Assembly (NCBI RefSeq): GCF_048266365.1
Contig: NZ_JBLWZP010000001.1
Location: 310,001-374,000, forward strand
DNA from: Galbibacter sp048266365
GTDB taxonomy: Bacteria; Bacteroidota; Bacteroidia; Flavobacteriales; Flavobacteriaceae
Length of the DNA: 64,000 nucleotides
Reading direction: 5' to 3'
Below the pieces are notes generated by a model. The model was not told the origin of the DNA and made no database searches. It saw nothing but the letters and a program-made list of their open reading frames with translations. The translations under genes and the position numbers were made by a program. Shown piece by piece: positions 1-10,000 of this stretch; position 1 is the first letter of the stretch, and each line of letters starts with the position of its first letter.

Positions 1-111
1 TTTAATGATAACACATTGGCCATATATGATGCATTTGTTGCTGGAAAAGATAACTGTATTGAAATAATCCAAATGAGCTTAGGTTTCCATTCCAGCCAAT
101 CGAATGACTAA
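1..111 (+). CDS. C-terminal end of an unidentified protein (cut by window edge)
   Basis: The first 36 codons are open in frame 1 and end at TAA 109-111. The peptide (for example AIYDAFVAGKDN, then IEIIQMSLGFHSS) has a protein-like composition, so this is probably the tail of a plus-strand gene that starts outside the window. I do not recognise the family. It would converge on the minus-strand lipoprotein gene that ends 33 bases later. Confidence 0.35.
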   Translation, partial: FNDNTLAIYDAFVAGKDNCIEIIQMSLGFHSSQSND

Positions 112-144
112 GATGCCTTTTCCATGTTGAATGTCTCTAACCGC

Positions 145-1422
145 TTAATTTTCGCCTAATGAACGTGTCACAAAAATGGATGTTGCATAGGAATTTTCGT
201 TCACATCGGGTAGAGTTATAGCTTTACCGTTCTTCCAGTATCTCAGATTGATTCTTGATCTGCCGTCACCATTTTCATATCCGGCAATATAGATGTCTTC
301 GTTTACTATAAAAATTGAATTGGCAATTGCGGATTTACTTCCATCTGTGAGCGCTTTGGCTTTTCCATTCTTCCAGAACTTTGCTGTAGAAGATTCTACT
401 CCGACTGCGTACAGATCTCCATTATGTACAAAAATGGAATGTAGTGCCGATTCTTGACTTCCGTCAGTGAGTTCTACGGCTATGCCATTTTTCCAGTAAG
501 TGGCAATGTCTTCTGAACCCCTATTTAGCACTCCTGCTATATAGACATCACCCTTATCTATGAAAATATCGTAAGCAAATGACTCCGTGCCTTCATCTGT
601 AAGCTTAACAGCCGTACCGTTTTTCCAGTAAGTGGCAATGTCTTCTGAACCATTATATTCACTTCCGGCAACGTGTACATCTTCGTTATCTACCAACACA
701 GAATAAGCTTGTGCATGTTCACTTCCATCAGTGAGTTCTACGGCTATGCCATTTTTCCAGTATTTAGCAATGAATAATCCATCGGTTCTTTCGTATCCGG
801 CTATATACACATCTCCATTAGCTGCCCAAGCGGATAATGCCCTCGATATTTGACTTCCATCGGTAAGATTTATGGCCGTACCGTTTTTCCAATATCTGGC
901 ATATCTTCCTAAGTCCCCAACTTCGTAGCCTGCAACATAAACATCTCCCTTATCTACAAAAATGGATTCTATATAGACGTCTTGGCTTCCATCGGATAAG
1001 GTTATTGCTTTGCCATTCTTCCAGTATTTCGCAACAGCCTTTGTTTCATTGCGTTCATTTCCAGCAATATATACGTCTATTTGATATACTTTTAGTTCTG
1101 CCGCTTCGCTGTCCGTATAGCCTTCTTTTTTAGCTACAATTTGATGAATACCGGCTTTTTCGAAGATGTGACTTGTACCACTTATTTTATTGTTATTGAT
1201 ATATATATCGGCAAGAACGGCTTTGCCGTCAACAGTGGTCTCAAAGGTGATAGTATCCCCTTTTTCAACTTCCATGTTGTTGGCAGTAAGCGTTAATTGG
1301 TGTTTTTCTAAATGATCAGGATCTTTAGTCGGTCCATCGTCTTTGGAACAAGAAAACAACAAGAACAATATAAAAAATAGAATTCCTGCTCTTTTAACGT
1401 ATGTGAATAAATAAGGTTGCAT
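145..1422 (-). CDS. Lipoprotein with Ig-like domain and seven-repeat probable beta-propeller
   Basis: The 425-residue product starts with a hydrophobic signal segment and a lipobox (LLFSCSKDD), so it should be lipid-anchored and, without an obvious retention signal, possibly surface-exposed. Residues about 45-115 resemble an Ig-like or PKD-like domain (VEKGDTITFETTVDG). From about residue 125 to the end there are seven copies of a 40-45 residue repeat, each with a YWKNG-x-A-x-x-L-x-DGS core followed by a strand such as GDVYIAGYE. Seven such units suggest a closed seven-bladed propeller, although no structure is shown here. No catalytic motif is visible. It may be a glycan- or protein-binding surface protein; the ligand cannot be read from sequence. 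Confidence 0.8.
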   Translation of the reverse strand: MQPYLFTYVKRAGILFFILFLLFSCSKDDGPTKDPDHLEKHQLTLTANNMEVEKGDTITFETTVDGKAVLADIYINNNKISGTSHIFEKAGIHQIVAKKEGYTDSEAAELKVYQIDVYIAGNERNETKAVAKYWKNGKAITLSDGSQDVYIESIFVDKGDVYVAGYEVGDLGRYARYWKNGTAINLTDGSQISRALSAWAANGDVYIAGYERTDGLFIAKYWKNGIAVELTDGSEHAQAYSVLVDNEDVHVAGSEYNGSEDIATYWKNGTAVKLTDEGTESFAYDIFIDKGDVYIAGVLNRGSEDIATYWKNGIAVELTDGSQESALHSIFVHNGDLYAVGVESSTAKFWKNGKAKALTDGSKSAIANSIFIVNEDIYIAGYENGDGRSRINLRYWKNGKAITLPDVNENSYATSIFVTRSLGEN

Positions 1423-1569
1423 AATAGTGATTTTTAATTTGGTTTATGCATTTATAACAATACCTACAGACATATAATTTATTGTTTTATTGCCGTTTTG
1501 TAAGTAATTGCAGGAATGCGCAATTTTGCAGCACTCCTGCGTATTACAAGCCATAAATAAATATGTGTT

Positions 1570-2835
1570 TTATGGATTTACTAATTCAGATCCGCTCCAA
1601 TCTGAGAATAATTTTGGAGTATTGATCAAATTCAGATTGTTGTAAGTGAAATTGATTGCAGTGGGGCGCTCAATACTTACGGCATACTCGAAACAATCAA
1701 TAAAGTTAACATCATGCATGTTTAAATATACATCGCTACTTGCAATATGAACAGCTCCATTAGGATTGCCTGTGGTTACTCCTGCATTGGCAATATCCAC
1801 AAACGCCATCTCATTTAATGGGTTAGTCGTATAATCGATTTTGATACCTGTCCAATATCCTGCGACGTCCTCTTTTCCTTTAATTGTAATAGGTTCATCC
1901 TCTGTTCCCACCATAATGATTTCATGGTTATAGTGAAAAGCATTTTGAAACCTGATCAAACTTCCGGCTTCCATTAACATAGTAACACCAGGTTTAAAGG
2001 TAAACCTGCGTTTCTCTTCATTATCAGGACCAAATCCATTAGTGAAAAAAGGGACATCGGTTTTATGAAAAGTTACGTCTCTATACGCACCGCCACCGTT
2101 TTTCAATTCAATGTAGTCATTTGTATTACCGGTATAGGAATTACTGCCGTCAATGGAACTGACGTGATTTATATTAGTTACCACAGGAGTGTCATTACCG
2201 GTTAAGGTACTGTTGGATAAAGTTAAGTCTCCTGCGTTAAGTGATCCACCTACCCAATGTAAACCAATGAGATTCCCATGCTGAATAGTACAATGATCCA
2301 TTTTCATCGTCCCACCAACGGTACCGATAACAGAGCCTTGCAGGGCCCATCCACCACGACCGGTTTGTCCGGCATATTCTACGGTTACATATTCCATTAC
2401 GTTAGCCGTATTATCGCTTGAGATCTGTATACCTCTCCATGATCCTTTGGACTTATTTACCCCTGTAAGAACAATCGGCTTCTCAGCTGTACCCTTCATT
2501 TGAACTTTTCCATTACCTGATTTTCCTATCCGCATTCCAGCATCACTCTTGAAGGCGATCACAACGCCTGGGTCAATTGTAAGATTTCCATTGACCTCCG
2601 GATCGCAATTCATGATATAATCTACTGGTGCATTTGGGTCATCAGTTAGATGGACTTCGGCTTCTGAGAAAATACCACAATCCAAAATAATCGGTTCTAC
2701 TAGTTCCTCAATTGGGTCGGTTGGATCCAATGTTTCATCAACATCGTCCTCAGAGCTACAAGCGAATATCATTAATGATACAAGAGCAATTGTAGCTACT
2801 TTTTGTGTGTTTCTAAAAATTTTCATTGTTTTCAT
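1570..2835 (-). CDS. Lipoprotein with predicted right-handed beta-helix
   Basis: The 421-residue protein has a signal peptide and a lipobox (LMIFACSSEDD), then an acidic Asp/Glu-rich linker. The body consists of short strand-turn units rich in Gly, Asn, Ile and Val (GVVIAFKSDAGMRIG, GTAEKPIVLTG, KGSWRGIQI), a pattern typical of right-handed parallel beta-helix surface proteins. The phrase on rejoining untreated edges (TAEKPIVLTG, later TEDEPITIKG) occurs twice, so two helix halves may be related. No lyase or hydrolase motif is evident. It lies between another surface lipoprotein and a small barrel protein, all on the minus strand, so co-regulation is possible but each has its own leader. Confidence 0.75.
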   Translation of the reverse strand: MKTMKIFRNTQKVATIALVSLMIFACSSEDDVDETLDPTDPIEELVEPIILDCGIFSEAEVHLTDDPNAPVDYIMNCDPEVNGNLTIDPGVVIAFKSDAGMRIGKSGNGKVQMKGTAEKPIVLTGVNKSKGSWRGIQISSDNTANVMEYVTVEYAGQTGRGGWALQGSVIGTVGGTMKMDHCTIQHGNLIGLHWVGGSLNAGDLTLSNSTLTGNDTPVVTNINHVSSIDGSNSYTGNTNDYIELKNGGGAYRDVTFHKTDVPFFTNGFGPDNEEKRRFTFKPGVTMLMEAGSLIRFQNAFHYNHEIIMVGTEDEPITIKGKEDVAGYWTGIKIDYTTNPLNEMAFVDIANAGVTTGNPNGAVHIASSDVYLNMHDVNFIDCFEYAVSIERPTAINFTYNNLNLINTPKLFSDWSGSELVNP

Positions 2836-2897
2836 TGTTTTTATATTATACTATTTGAATTAGATAATTTTAATGTTGGGAATTACCTCTCTAATTT

Positions 2898-3398
2898 TTA
2901 TAAATTAAATTTAACTCCGCCGCCAATGACCAATTGACCGCCATCAATAATAACATACTTAAGCTCAGCAAATGGAGTGATACCGCCAAGCTCAAAATTC
3001 GCGCCTGCTCCAAGGTTGAGTCCAAATCGCCCATCTGAAGCATCAGCAAACGCAAAGGAAGTATCGTACTCCAATTTAACGTGACTATAGTTTAGTCCTC
3101 CTATGGCATAAACTCCCATGTTGTCTTGAGAAACAAAGTAGTAGTTAGCATTGGCATTGACTTCAATCCAGTTCATTTTAAAACCAGATTCTTCTTTTGG
3201 TAAATAATAGATTACCGAAGGAGAGATGGTTAAATTTTCAAGAACCGGAAATTCGGCGTTGGCACCAATACCAATGCTTTCTATTTCTGTTCCATAGGCT
3301 AATAATGCTCCAATTCGGGTATTTTCTTGTGCGTTAACCGAATACCCTAGGCTAAGTGCCATAATAAAAATTCCAAGTACTGTTGATTTTAGATTCAT
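2898..3398 (-). CDS. Small outer-membrane beta-barrel protein
   Basis: The 166-residue product has a signal peptide ending near VNAQ and then alternating amphipathic strands with Gly and aromatic residues (FPVLENLTISPSVIYY, ANANYYFV, YAIGGLNYSHVKL, GGITPFAELKYVII). It ends with a strand, GGGVKFNL, as expected for an 8-stranded barrel of the OmpA-like or opacity-protein type. Function is unknown. A strong inverted repeat lies about 80 bases upstream of the start codon and may sit in its leader. Confidence 0.75.
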   Translation of the reverse strand: MNLKSTVLGIFIMALSLGYSVNAQENTRIGALLAYGTEIESIGIGANAEFPVLENLTISPSVIYYLPKEESGFKMNWIEVNANANYYFVSQDNMGVYAIGGLNYSHVKLEYDTSFAFADASDGRFGLNLGAGANFELGGITPFAELKYVIIDGGQLVIGGGVKFNL

Positions 3399-3475
3399 AA
3401 TGTTTATGTTTAAGGATTAATGTTTTTTTGATTTATTAATTTTCAATCTGTGTTATGATGCTCGATCATAGTGAG

Positions 3476-3521
3476 CACCTTTGTGTTGTGAGTGTGTGCT
3501 CTTTAAAACAACACAAAGGTG
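3476..3521. repeat. 13-bp perfect inverted repeat in the leader of the small barrel gene
   Basis: CACCTTTGTGTTG at 3476-3488 is mirrored exactly by CAACACAAAGGTG at 3509-3521 with a 20-base loop. A second small stem, TGCTC/GAGCA, adjoins it at about 3459-3477. There is no T-run on either side, so an intrinsic terminator for the upstream lipoprotein gene (ends 3594) is not well supported. A leader structure or operator is equally possible. Confidence 0.5.
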
Positions 3522-3593
3522 TCTCTAGCTAACACTACTTGTTTAATGAAACTTCTTATTGTTTTTCATTACATTAATATCCGCTTTGGAATT

Positions 3594-4331
3594 TTACTGG
3601 TCTCGCTCTAAATTGTATTGTGTACCTTCATTGATCACTAATTCCAGGTGTGTCTCTGTGATGGAAATAACTTCTACATTTGATTCGACCGTCGAGTTTG
3701 TTGACAAGGTTAGAACTAAGTTACCTGCATTAGTTATCTGGTAATTATATAATTCGTCCTCAGCAATACCACATGGGGATCCTTGATAAAGGACGAACCT
3801 CAATGTCTGGTCAGCCGTAAATTCGAAATACGTTTGACTTAAACACTCCGATACGATAACTTGGTTTCCATTTACAACTGCACTTTTCATAAACCACTTT
3901 CCTACAATTAAATCTTCTACCATCGCATCTCGGGTAGTAAATGTTGCAATCTCGCTGTTGCTTTCAGCTCCACTTTGATCTTTAGCAACAACGTTCCAAT
4001 AGTAAGTTGTGCTATACTTAAGATCGTTTTGCAGTTTCAAGTTAACTTCGGATACATCTCCCATAATTTTTTCTTCAGGTGGAAGCAACGTGTCCAGATA
4101 GACGTCATATGATACTGTATCACCATCTGGGTCAGTAGAGGCTTTCCAGCTTAGTTCAACTTCACTTATATCTACATCCTTCTCTTGATTGGATGGAGTA
4201 ACAAGAGAACTTTGGCTTGGAGCTTGGTTACTTGGTTCGTCATCTTTGCTACATGAACTTATTATAAGTGCTAAGGATGCGATAAGTATCCACGCAGGGT
4301 ATTTATAAAATTTAAAAAAATTAGTTTTCAT
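3594..4331 (-). CDS. Lipoprotein: fibronectin III-like plus lipocalin-like domain (copy 1)
   Basis: The 245-residue product has a lipobox (LIISSCSKDDE). Residues about 35-135 form a fibronectin type III-like module (VELSWKASTDPDGD, YYWNVVAKDQSGAES). Residues about 140-245 match the Bacteroidota lipocalin-like pattern starting LIVGKWFM and ending in a NLERDQ tail. It is paralogous to the next gene upstream, with the same domain order, the same MKTNF start and the same signature around YDVYLDT. The two were most likely made by tandem duplication. Ligand and role are unknown. Confidence 0.75.
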   Translation of the reverse strand: MKTNFFKFYKYPAWILIASLALIISSCSKDDEPSNQAPSQSSLVTPSNQEKDVDISEVELSWKASTDPDGDTVSYDVYLDTLLPPEEKIMGDVSEVNLKLQNDLKYSTTYYWNVVAKDQSGAESNSEIATFTTRDAMVEDLIVGKWFMKSAVVNGNQVIVSECLSQTYFEFTADQTLRFVLYQGSPCGIAEDELYNYQITNAGNLVLTLSTNSTVESNVEVISITETHLELVINEGTQYNLERDQ

Positions 4332-4361
4332 TTTATTGTTTTTTTTTAGTAATAAATTATA

Positions 4362-5087
4362 TTACTCGCGCTCGAGTTGGTACGTCATTACGCCTTCCTC
4401 TAACAGGCGTAGACTTGTTTTTGTTATGGAGAGAATGCTTAAGGAATATTGTTCGGTTCCTCGCGAAGCAGTAATGGTGTTTGCCCCCGTTAGGATGAAT
4501 TCAAATACCGCGGAACTGGAATCATTGCATGTAGCTCCAGAGTATATATTTAGGGTAAGCTTTCCATCAGGGTCAAACTGAAAATAGGACTTGCCTAGGC
4601 ATTCAAAGTCTTCAGGGTTTGAGTTGTGCTCCACTCCAGTAATGATCCACTTTCCAATAAGCAATTCTGCTGTAGTTTGTTCTCTTGTAGAAAATACCCC
4701 AATGTTACTGTTGCTTTCAGCCCCACTTTCATCTTTAGCGACAACACTCCAGTAGTAGGTTTTATCAAATTCAATATCCTCTGTGAGCTTTAAACTTGTC
4801 TCAGAGATATCCCCCATAATTTTTGCCTCAGGCGGATGTATCGTGTCCAGATAGATGTCATAAGATACAGCATCACCATCTGGATCAGTAGTGGCTTGCC
4901 ACTTTAGTTCGACTTCACTAGCCTCGAGATCCTTGGCTTGGTTGGATGGGTTTAGAAGTATCGCTTTATCGGGTGCTTGGTTACTTGGGCCATCATCATC
5001 GCTGCTGCACGCTGCAATTGTAATCGTTAAAAATAAAAGGATGGCCCATCGTCCGGTTTGTTTAATTTTAATAAAATTAGTTTTCAT
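4362..5087 (-). CDS. Lipoprotein: fibronectin III-like plus lipocalin-like domain (copy 2)
   Basis: The 241-residue product has a lipobox (TIAACSSDDDG), an FN3-like module (VELKWQATTDPDGD, YYWSVVAKDESGAES) and a lipocalin-like domain (LLIGKWIITG to YQLERE). It is the first gene of a likely two-gene unit with copy 1, with 30 bases between them. The FN3 half is much better conserved between the copies than the lipocalin half, which suggests divergence of the C-terminal binding domain. No enzyme motif is visible. Confidence 0.75.
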   Translation of the reverse strand: MKTNFIKIKQTGRWAILLFLTITIAACSSDDDGPSNQAPDKAILLNPSNQAKDLEASEVELKWQATTDPDGDAVSYDIYLDTIHPPEAKIMGDISETSLKLTEDIEFDKTYYWSVVAKDESGAESNSNIGVFSTREQTTAELLIGKWIITGVEHNSNPEDFECLGKSYFQFDPDGKLTLNIYSGATCNDSSSAVFEFILTGANTITASRGTEQYSLSILSITKTSLRLLEEGVMTYQLERE

Positions 5088-5402
5088 GTTTAGCTTTATA
5101 TTTAGTGTTTACATTTAAAATATAGGGGAGATGCCCTGGTAGGTCTTATTAACTTGTGCCTTCGAAGTAGAAATGCGACTCAGCTTATGGTATAGGCGAC
5201 AAGTACCCCCAGCGTTATACCCATTGCGGTTGATAACCATGTTTTTTACCATAACAAGAACACCAATCGGGCTTGATTGTAAAATGAGTTTATCTAGTGC
5301 TTGCACCATTTTATCATGAGCGAGTCTTAATCTTACAGGACACAACATATTCTTTACGATTTTTCCTACCCATTTATACCATAGGAAAAAGGAGGTAAAC
5401 AT

Positions 5403-5723
5403 TTTTTTAAAAGAAAAGTGTGTTAAAACCTCAAATTAAATTTCAAGACCCTGATTGTGAAATCATTAGGGGGACAAAAAAGATTAGTTACCCTCTATGT
5501 TCCGCTAATCCTATAAATAAAAATGAGTTGAAACACATAAAGGATTGATTTTTAGATAATTAATCGTAATATAATTGATTGAATTGCATTTTTTTACTTG
5601 CTTAAATCTGGAAGTTATTAAGTGCTAATGTTTTAATCCAGATATCTGCACTGGCTTATAGAGTTTAATTTTTAAAAAAGTTTAACTTTGTTTATGTTTA
5701 CTTTGTAACCTCCCAACGTATTA
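5403..5723. promoter_or_regulatory. Intergenic stretch with a -7-like box for the sigma-factor triad
   Basis: I see no gene here. TAACTTTG at 5683-5690 matches the Bacteroidota -7 consensus TANNTTTG and lies 34 bases before the sigma-factor start. A clear -33 TTTG at the right distance is not seen, so the promoter call is tentative. The sequence is otherwise very AT-rich and unstructured. Confidence 0.4.
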
Positions 5724-6269
5724 ATGATTGAAGACCATTATTTAATTGATCAACTCAAACAAAAACAACTAAAGACCCTGGATCAGGTCTACCTTACTTA
5801 TAAAGAAGAGTTTTTTCTATTTGCCAGAAGTCTGTCTTTTCCGGAAGAAGATATTTCGGATCTATACCATGAGACCATTATCAGTTTTTATGAAAACATA
5901 CAGAATGGAAAACTCAATAACCTAACCAGCACCTTAAAAACCTATTTATTTGCCATCGGTAAATTTAAGATGTACAAGGCAATGGAAAGTAATAAAGCAC
6001 GTATCAGCAATGATTTGATTATTCATGCAGATGAAGAGGTTAGAACATTTGAAGTTGATATTGATATTGAAAAACAGCAGGTGTTAAAAAGCGCCTTTAC
6101 CGAGCTGGGGATTAAGTGTAAAAAAGTATTGGAATTGTATTATTACGAAGGTTTGACATTAGACGAGATACAAGACTATTTAGGGTATAGCTCTAAAGAT
6201 GTACTGAAAAGTCAAAAATCGAGATGTTTAAGACAATTAAAAGAATTTGTGGCAAAAAAATATGAATAA
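5724..6269 (+). CDS. ECF-type RNA polymerase sigma factor
   Basis: The 181-residue protein has the size and order of an extracytoplasmic-function sigma factor. Region 2 lies at about residues 15-85 (SFPEEDISDLYHETIISFYE is the typical acidic 2.2 helix). Region 4 is at about 115-175 with the helix-turn-helix phrase YYYEGLTLDEIQDYLGY. It should direct core polymerase to a dedicated set of promoters. The next gene, whose start overlaps this stop, encodes a membrane protein of anti-sigma type, and a TPR-CHAT protease follows. The three genes look like one signalling unit. Confidence 0.85.
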   Translation: MIEDHYLIDQLKQKQLKTLDQVYLTYKEEFFLFARSLSFPEEDISDLYHETIISFYENIQNGKLNNLTSTLKTYLFAIGKFKMYKAMESNKARISNDLIIHADEEVRTFEVDIDIEKQQVLKSAFTELGIKCKKVLELYYYEGLTLDEIQDYLGYSSKDVLKSQKSRCLRQLKEFVAKKYE

Positions 6270-6978
6270 ACAAGATTTAATAGAACAATATTTTACTGGA
6301 CAACTATCCAATGAGGAGTTCTTAGAATTAAAGACCTTATTGGAAGTAGATCCTGAATTCAAGAAGGAATTCCATGCGCAGTTGGAAATCCAGCAGACTA
6401 TTGCCCAAGAAAAAAGTGCCTTCTTAAAAGATCGATTCGCAGGGTTAGATAAAAAATCAGCGCCTAGAACCAAATGGTATTTATATGCCGCCACAGTGGC
6501 TGTGCTTATTGGTGTTGGTATTGGATACCTCTTTTATAACGCGCAACCTGATTTCCAAGAGTTGTATGCCCAAAACTTTGAAGCCTATCCCAATGTAATA
6601 GCACCTACGGTGCGCGGAGACTCCGAGGCTGACATGCCTATGATGGAAGCAGCCTTCCACGCATACGATAGTAAAAACTACACCGAGGCTGCCTCATTAT
6701 TTGGGGAGCTTTACAAAGAAACAGACCAGGATTACGCCTACTTCTATCAAAACATAAGTTTAATGGCAGCCAGTAAAACAGAAACAGCAGTTGCGAATTT
6801 AGAACTGCACCATTGGAGTACACCACAAAAATACAAGACTAATGCACAGTGGTATGTAGCATTAGGCTATTTGAAACTGGAGCATAAAGAAAAAGCCATT
6901 CTATATTTAGAAAAAGTCGCAAATTCTTCGACTCCAATTGCTCATCAAGCAAAAGAAATCCTAAAAACGCTGAGGTAG
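6262..6978 (+). CDS. Single-pass membrane anti-sigma-like protein with periplasmic TPR-like part
   Basis: I chose the ATG at 6262, which overlaps the sigma-factor stop (6267-6269). A TTG at 6247 would add five residues without clear support. About 70 N-terminal residues are charged and helical (MNKQDLIEQYFTGQLSNEEF), like the cytoplasmic part of FecR/zinc-less anti-sigma factors. One membrane segment follows (YLYAATVAVLIGVGIGYLFY). The remaining 140 residues contain helical repeats with a TPR flavour (YDSKNYTEAASLFGELY, LGYLKLEHKEKAILYLEKV). By inside-positive topology the repeats lie in the periplasm. It probably holds the sigma factor at the membrane; sequence identity to a characterised anti-sigma is not established here. 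Confidence 0.7.
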   Translation: MNKQDLIEQYFTGQLSNEEFLELKTLLEVDPEFKKEFHAQLEIQQTIAQEKSAFLKDRFAGLDKKSAPRTKWYLYAATVAVLIGVGIGYLFYNAQPDFQELYAQNFEAYPNVIAPTVRGDSEADMPMMEAAFHAYDSKNYTEAASLFGELYKETDQDYAYFYQNISLMAASKTETAVANLELHHWSTPQKYKTNAQWYVALGYLKLEHKEKAILYLEKVANSSTPIAHQAKEILKTLR

Positions 6979-7023
6979 AAATGTTTTACTATCTTTAAGG
7001 ACTACAAAATTTACGCGTTAAAT

Positions 7024-10000
7024 ATGGATAAAATTACATTCTTGCTTGCTATATTCTTTTGTTGCATATTATTATCTGCGCAAGAGCCCACAACAGATGT
7101 TCCATTATTTGAACAAGGTGAAACCTATTTCTATAATAAGTTTCACACAGGCGACCCTCAAGCCTTTAAACAGGCCGACTCTGTATTTACTGCCTTAAAG
7201 GCAAGTGGGGAATTTGCATCTACCTCAGAGAAGATCGCTACAGAACTTTATCTTATACGCATCGGGCATTCTCGTGGCGCAGAAGATGACCTGAAGATTC
7301 TCACAGAATTAATCGACACCTATAATACTGAAGCTTTGGACGATAAGGAGCTTTATGATATGCTGCTTTATTATCAGCAGTTTTTACGGTTTTATGTAGG
7401 CGAGCCTGGTGCTAAAGAGAATATCTTGCAAATTATTGATGATCAATTAAAGAAAGCGCAACCAAACTATGAGATTGTTGCCATGGCTTATGATAACCTT
7501 AGTCGTCTCAGCCTAAAGAAAGACGACTATGAAGCGGCTGAGATTGCGGCAGCCTACGGTGAAAAGGCTATTACCTATTACGACAAAGCCGGTTTTAAGG
7601 CCATGTATGTCGCTACGATCCATTTTGTGGGAGGATGCTATCACTGGATGGATAAGGCAGAACTGAGTTTGGAATATATGGAAAAGGCTTATGGCTTACT
7701 CAAAACATTTGAGCATCCTAATGCCTATAGGTTATCTCAATTAGCATTTAATATTGCGTTAATTAATGCAGGCCAGTTTGCAAATAAACAAAAGTCCATA
7801 GATTACTTTAAAGAATCCATTCACTATCAGATCGAATCAAGAGGAGAAACTGATTTTCTGGTAATGTTATACTCGCTTCTAGCCGATGTTTATTTTGAGC
7901 TTAAAGATATTGAGCAGTCGGAATACTATGCCGAAAAAGGGTATTTACTGGCAAATGATGTCCTGAAATTAGAAAGTGTCTATTATCGATCACTGCCTTC
8001 TATGTCTTATTCCAGGATTTATGCAGCAAAGGGGGACTTTGAAAATGCGCGCCGGGTAATCGATAAGGTCGTGGAAGAAAGTATTGCTTTTTTTGGGGAA
8101 GATAACAAATTTACCGTGCAGGCTTTTAATGATAAGGCGAATGTTGAAATTCAAGCCAAAAATTACGATACCGCCCAAGTGTATTTAAAGCGTGCAGTAG
8201 AGGCCGCTGAAAACACCGGTCGTGTCTACTCCAGGCTATCAGCCTATGAGAATCTGGTGAATTTTTATCTGGAAAGGGAAGACTATGAAAACGCTGTGAC
8301 CAATGCTCATATTTATTATGAATTAGACAAACAAGCCCTGGAAGGTGATCATATGAGCACAGTTAATGCGCAATTATTGTTAGCCGATGGTTACATGGGT
8401 TTAAAAGCATTGGACAGTGCAGCTGGCTATATAGCAGGTGCAAGAGGTGTTTTAGATGCGAAAAACAGTGATGCCGATGGTGTTATAAAACTAAGATCAC
8501 GTTCCTTGGAAATGCTTTTGTATTTAAATTTATACAAAGAGCAACAGGATTCGGCCAGTCTTAATAAGGCCTATTCTCATGTGGCGAAGCTAATCGATGA
8601 AGTCATTTCAGGAAAGGCTTTCTATAAACACAATGAATCCAAGCTTTATTATAGTGAAAGTATTGTAGGGTCTATCAACACCGCCATGGAGGTGTGTCAT
8701 CTAAAATATCACTTAAGTAAAGATCCCTCGGTGATCAATACCATCTTTAAGTTGATGGAGCTTAATAAATCATCCGTTCTTCTAGACGGTATCAATGACT
8801 CGAGCATCAAAAAAGAACTTGGGGTGCCGGATCGTATTATAGAGAAGCAAAATTCCCTGGAGATTAAGTTAGCGGATATAAACAAGCAAATTTATACCCT
8901 TGGCACAACAAAAGAAGATACCCAAGCTCAGCAAATAGAACTGGTCAATAAACGGCTGGCTTATATAAAAGGCTTAGATAGCATCACATCCGTTTTAGAG
9001 GATGACTATCCAAAATATGTTCAGGCCATAGAGTTTAAGCAAACCGAGGACCTTTCTTTTTATCAAGAAAACACCCTTGCTGATAATCAGGCCTTGGTCG
9101 AGTATTATATCAATGATACGATCATTTACCGAATAACCGTATCCAAGGGCAAGATCGCATATGATAAAATCATTGCTGAAAAGGGGTGGGAGCAATCAGT
9201 TACAAAACTTCGGGATCAGTTGATCGGACATAAAGAAATCACCTCTTTATCATCCGAGTTGGGAACCTTACTATTGCCTAAGTTACCTTCGAATATCACG
9301 GATATTATATTTGTACTTGATCGATCTTTGAATCAAATTCCTTTTGAAGTCTTGCACTACAATGAAGCGCCACTGGTAACAAGCTACAACATCAATTATA
9401 TAGGATCGCTACAACTCTATGAAAAGCAAAAGGAGATAGGAGGGCAGCATGGTTATAATTGGGTTGGTTTTGCACCCAAATATGAGACGGCGAGTCTTTT
9501 TGACAATGAAAAGGAAGTCTATTCTATTAGTGAGATTGTAGAAGGAAATCCTATCCTGGGAGAAGAAGCGACCAAACAAAAGCTCATTCAACTCAGTGAT
9601 GAGGCTTCTATCATTCACCTTGCTACGCATACCGAATTGGATAAGCTTAACCCCATGCTCAATAAAATATTATTTTCTAAAGACCAAGCTTCAAACGAGC
9701 TGACCACTTCGGAAATTTATGGTTTACAACTCAATGCCGATATGGCGGTATTAAGTGCATGTAACACAGGAACCGGTGTCTACAGAGGCGATGGTGTGAT
9801 GAGTATGTCCAGAGCCTTTACCTATGCAGGTACATCGAGTACGGTGATGAGCTTGTGGAAAGTGCCGGATCAACAGACTTCTGAATTAATGGTACTGTTT
9901 TATGAGTATTTAAAGCAGGGGCAAACCAAAAGTGAAGCTTTAAAAAACGCCAAACTAAGTTACCTTAAAAACGTAAAGTACCAAGAATTAGCGCATCCCT

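Noticed and set aside
5115..5402. 95-codon minus-strand open frame between the tandem lipoprotein and the sigma gene
   Set aside because: No recognisable domain, odd composition, and no leader or neighbour logic. It could be a decayed insertion-sequence piece, but I could not match it to any transposase.
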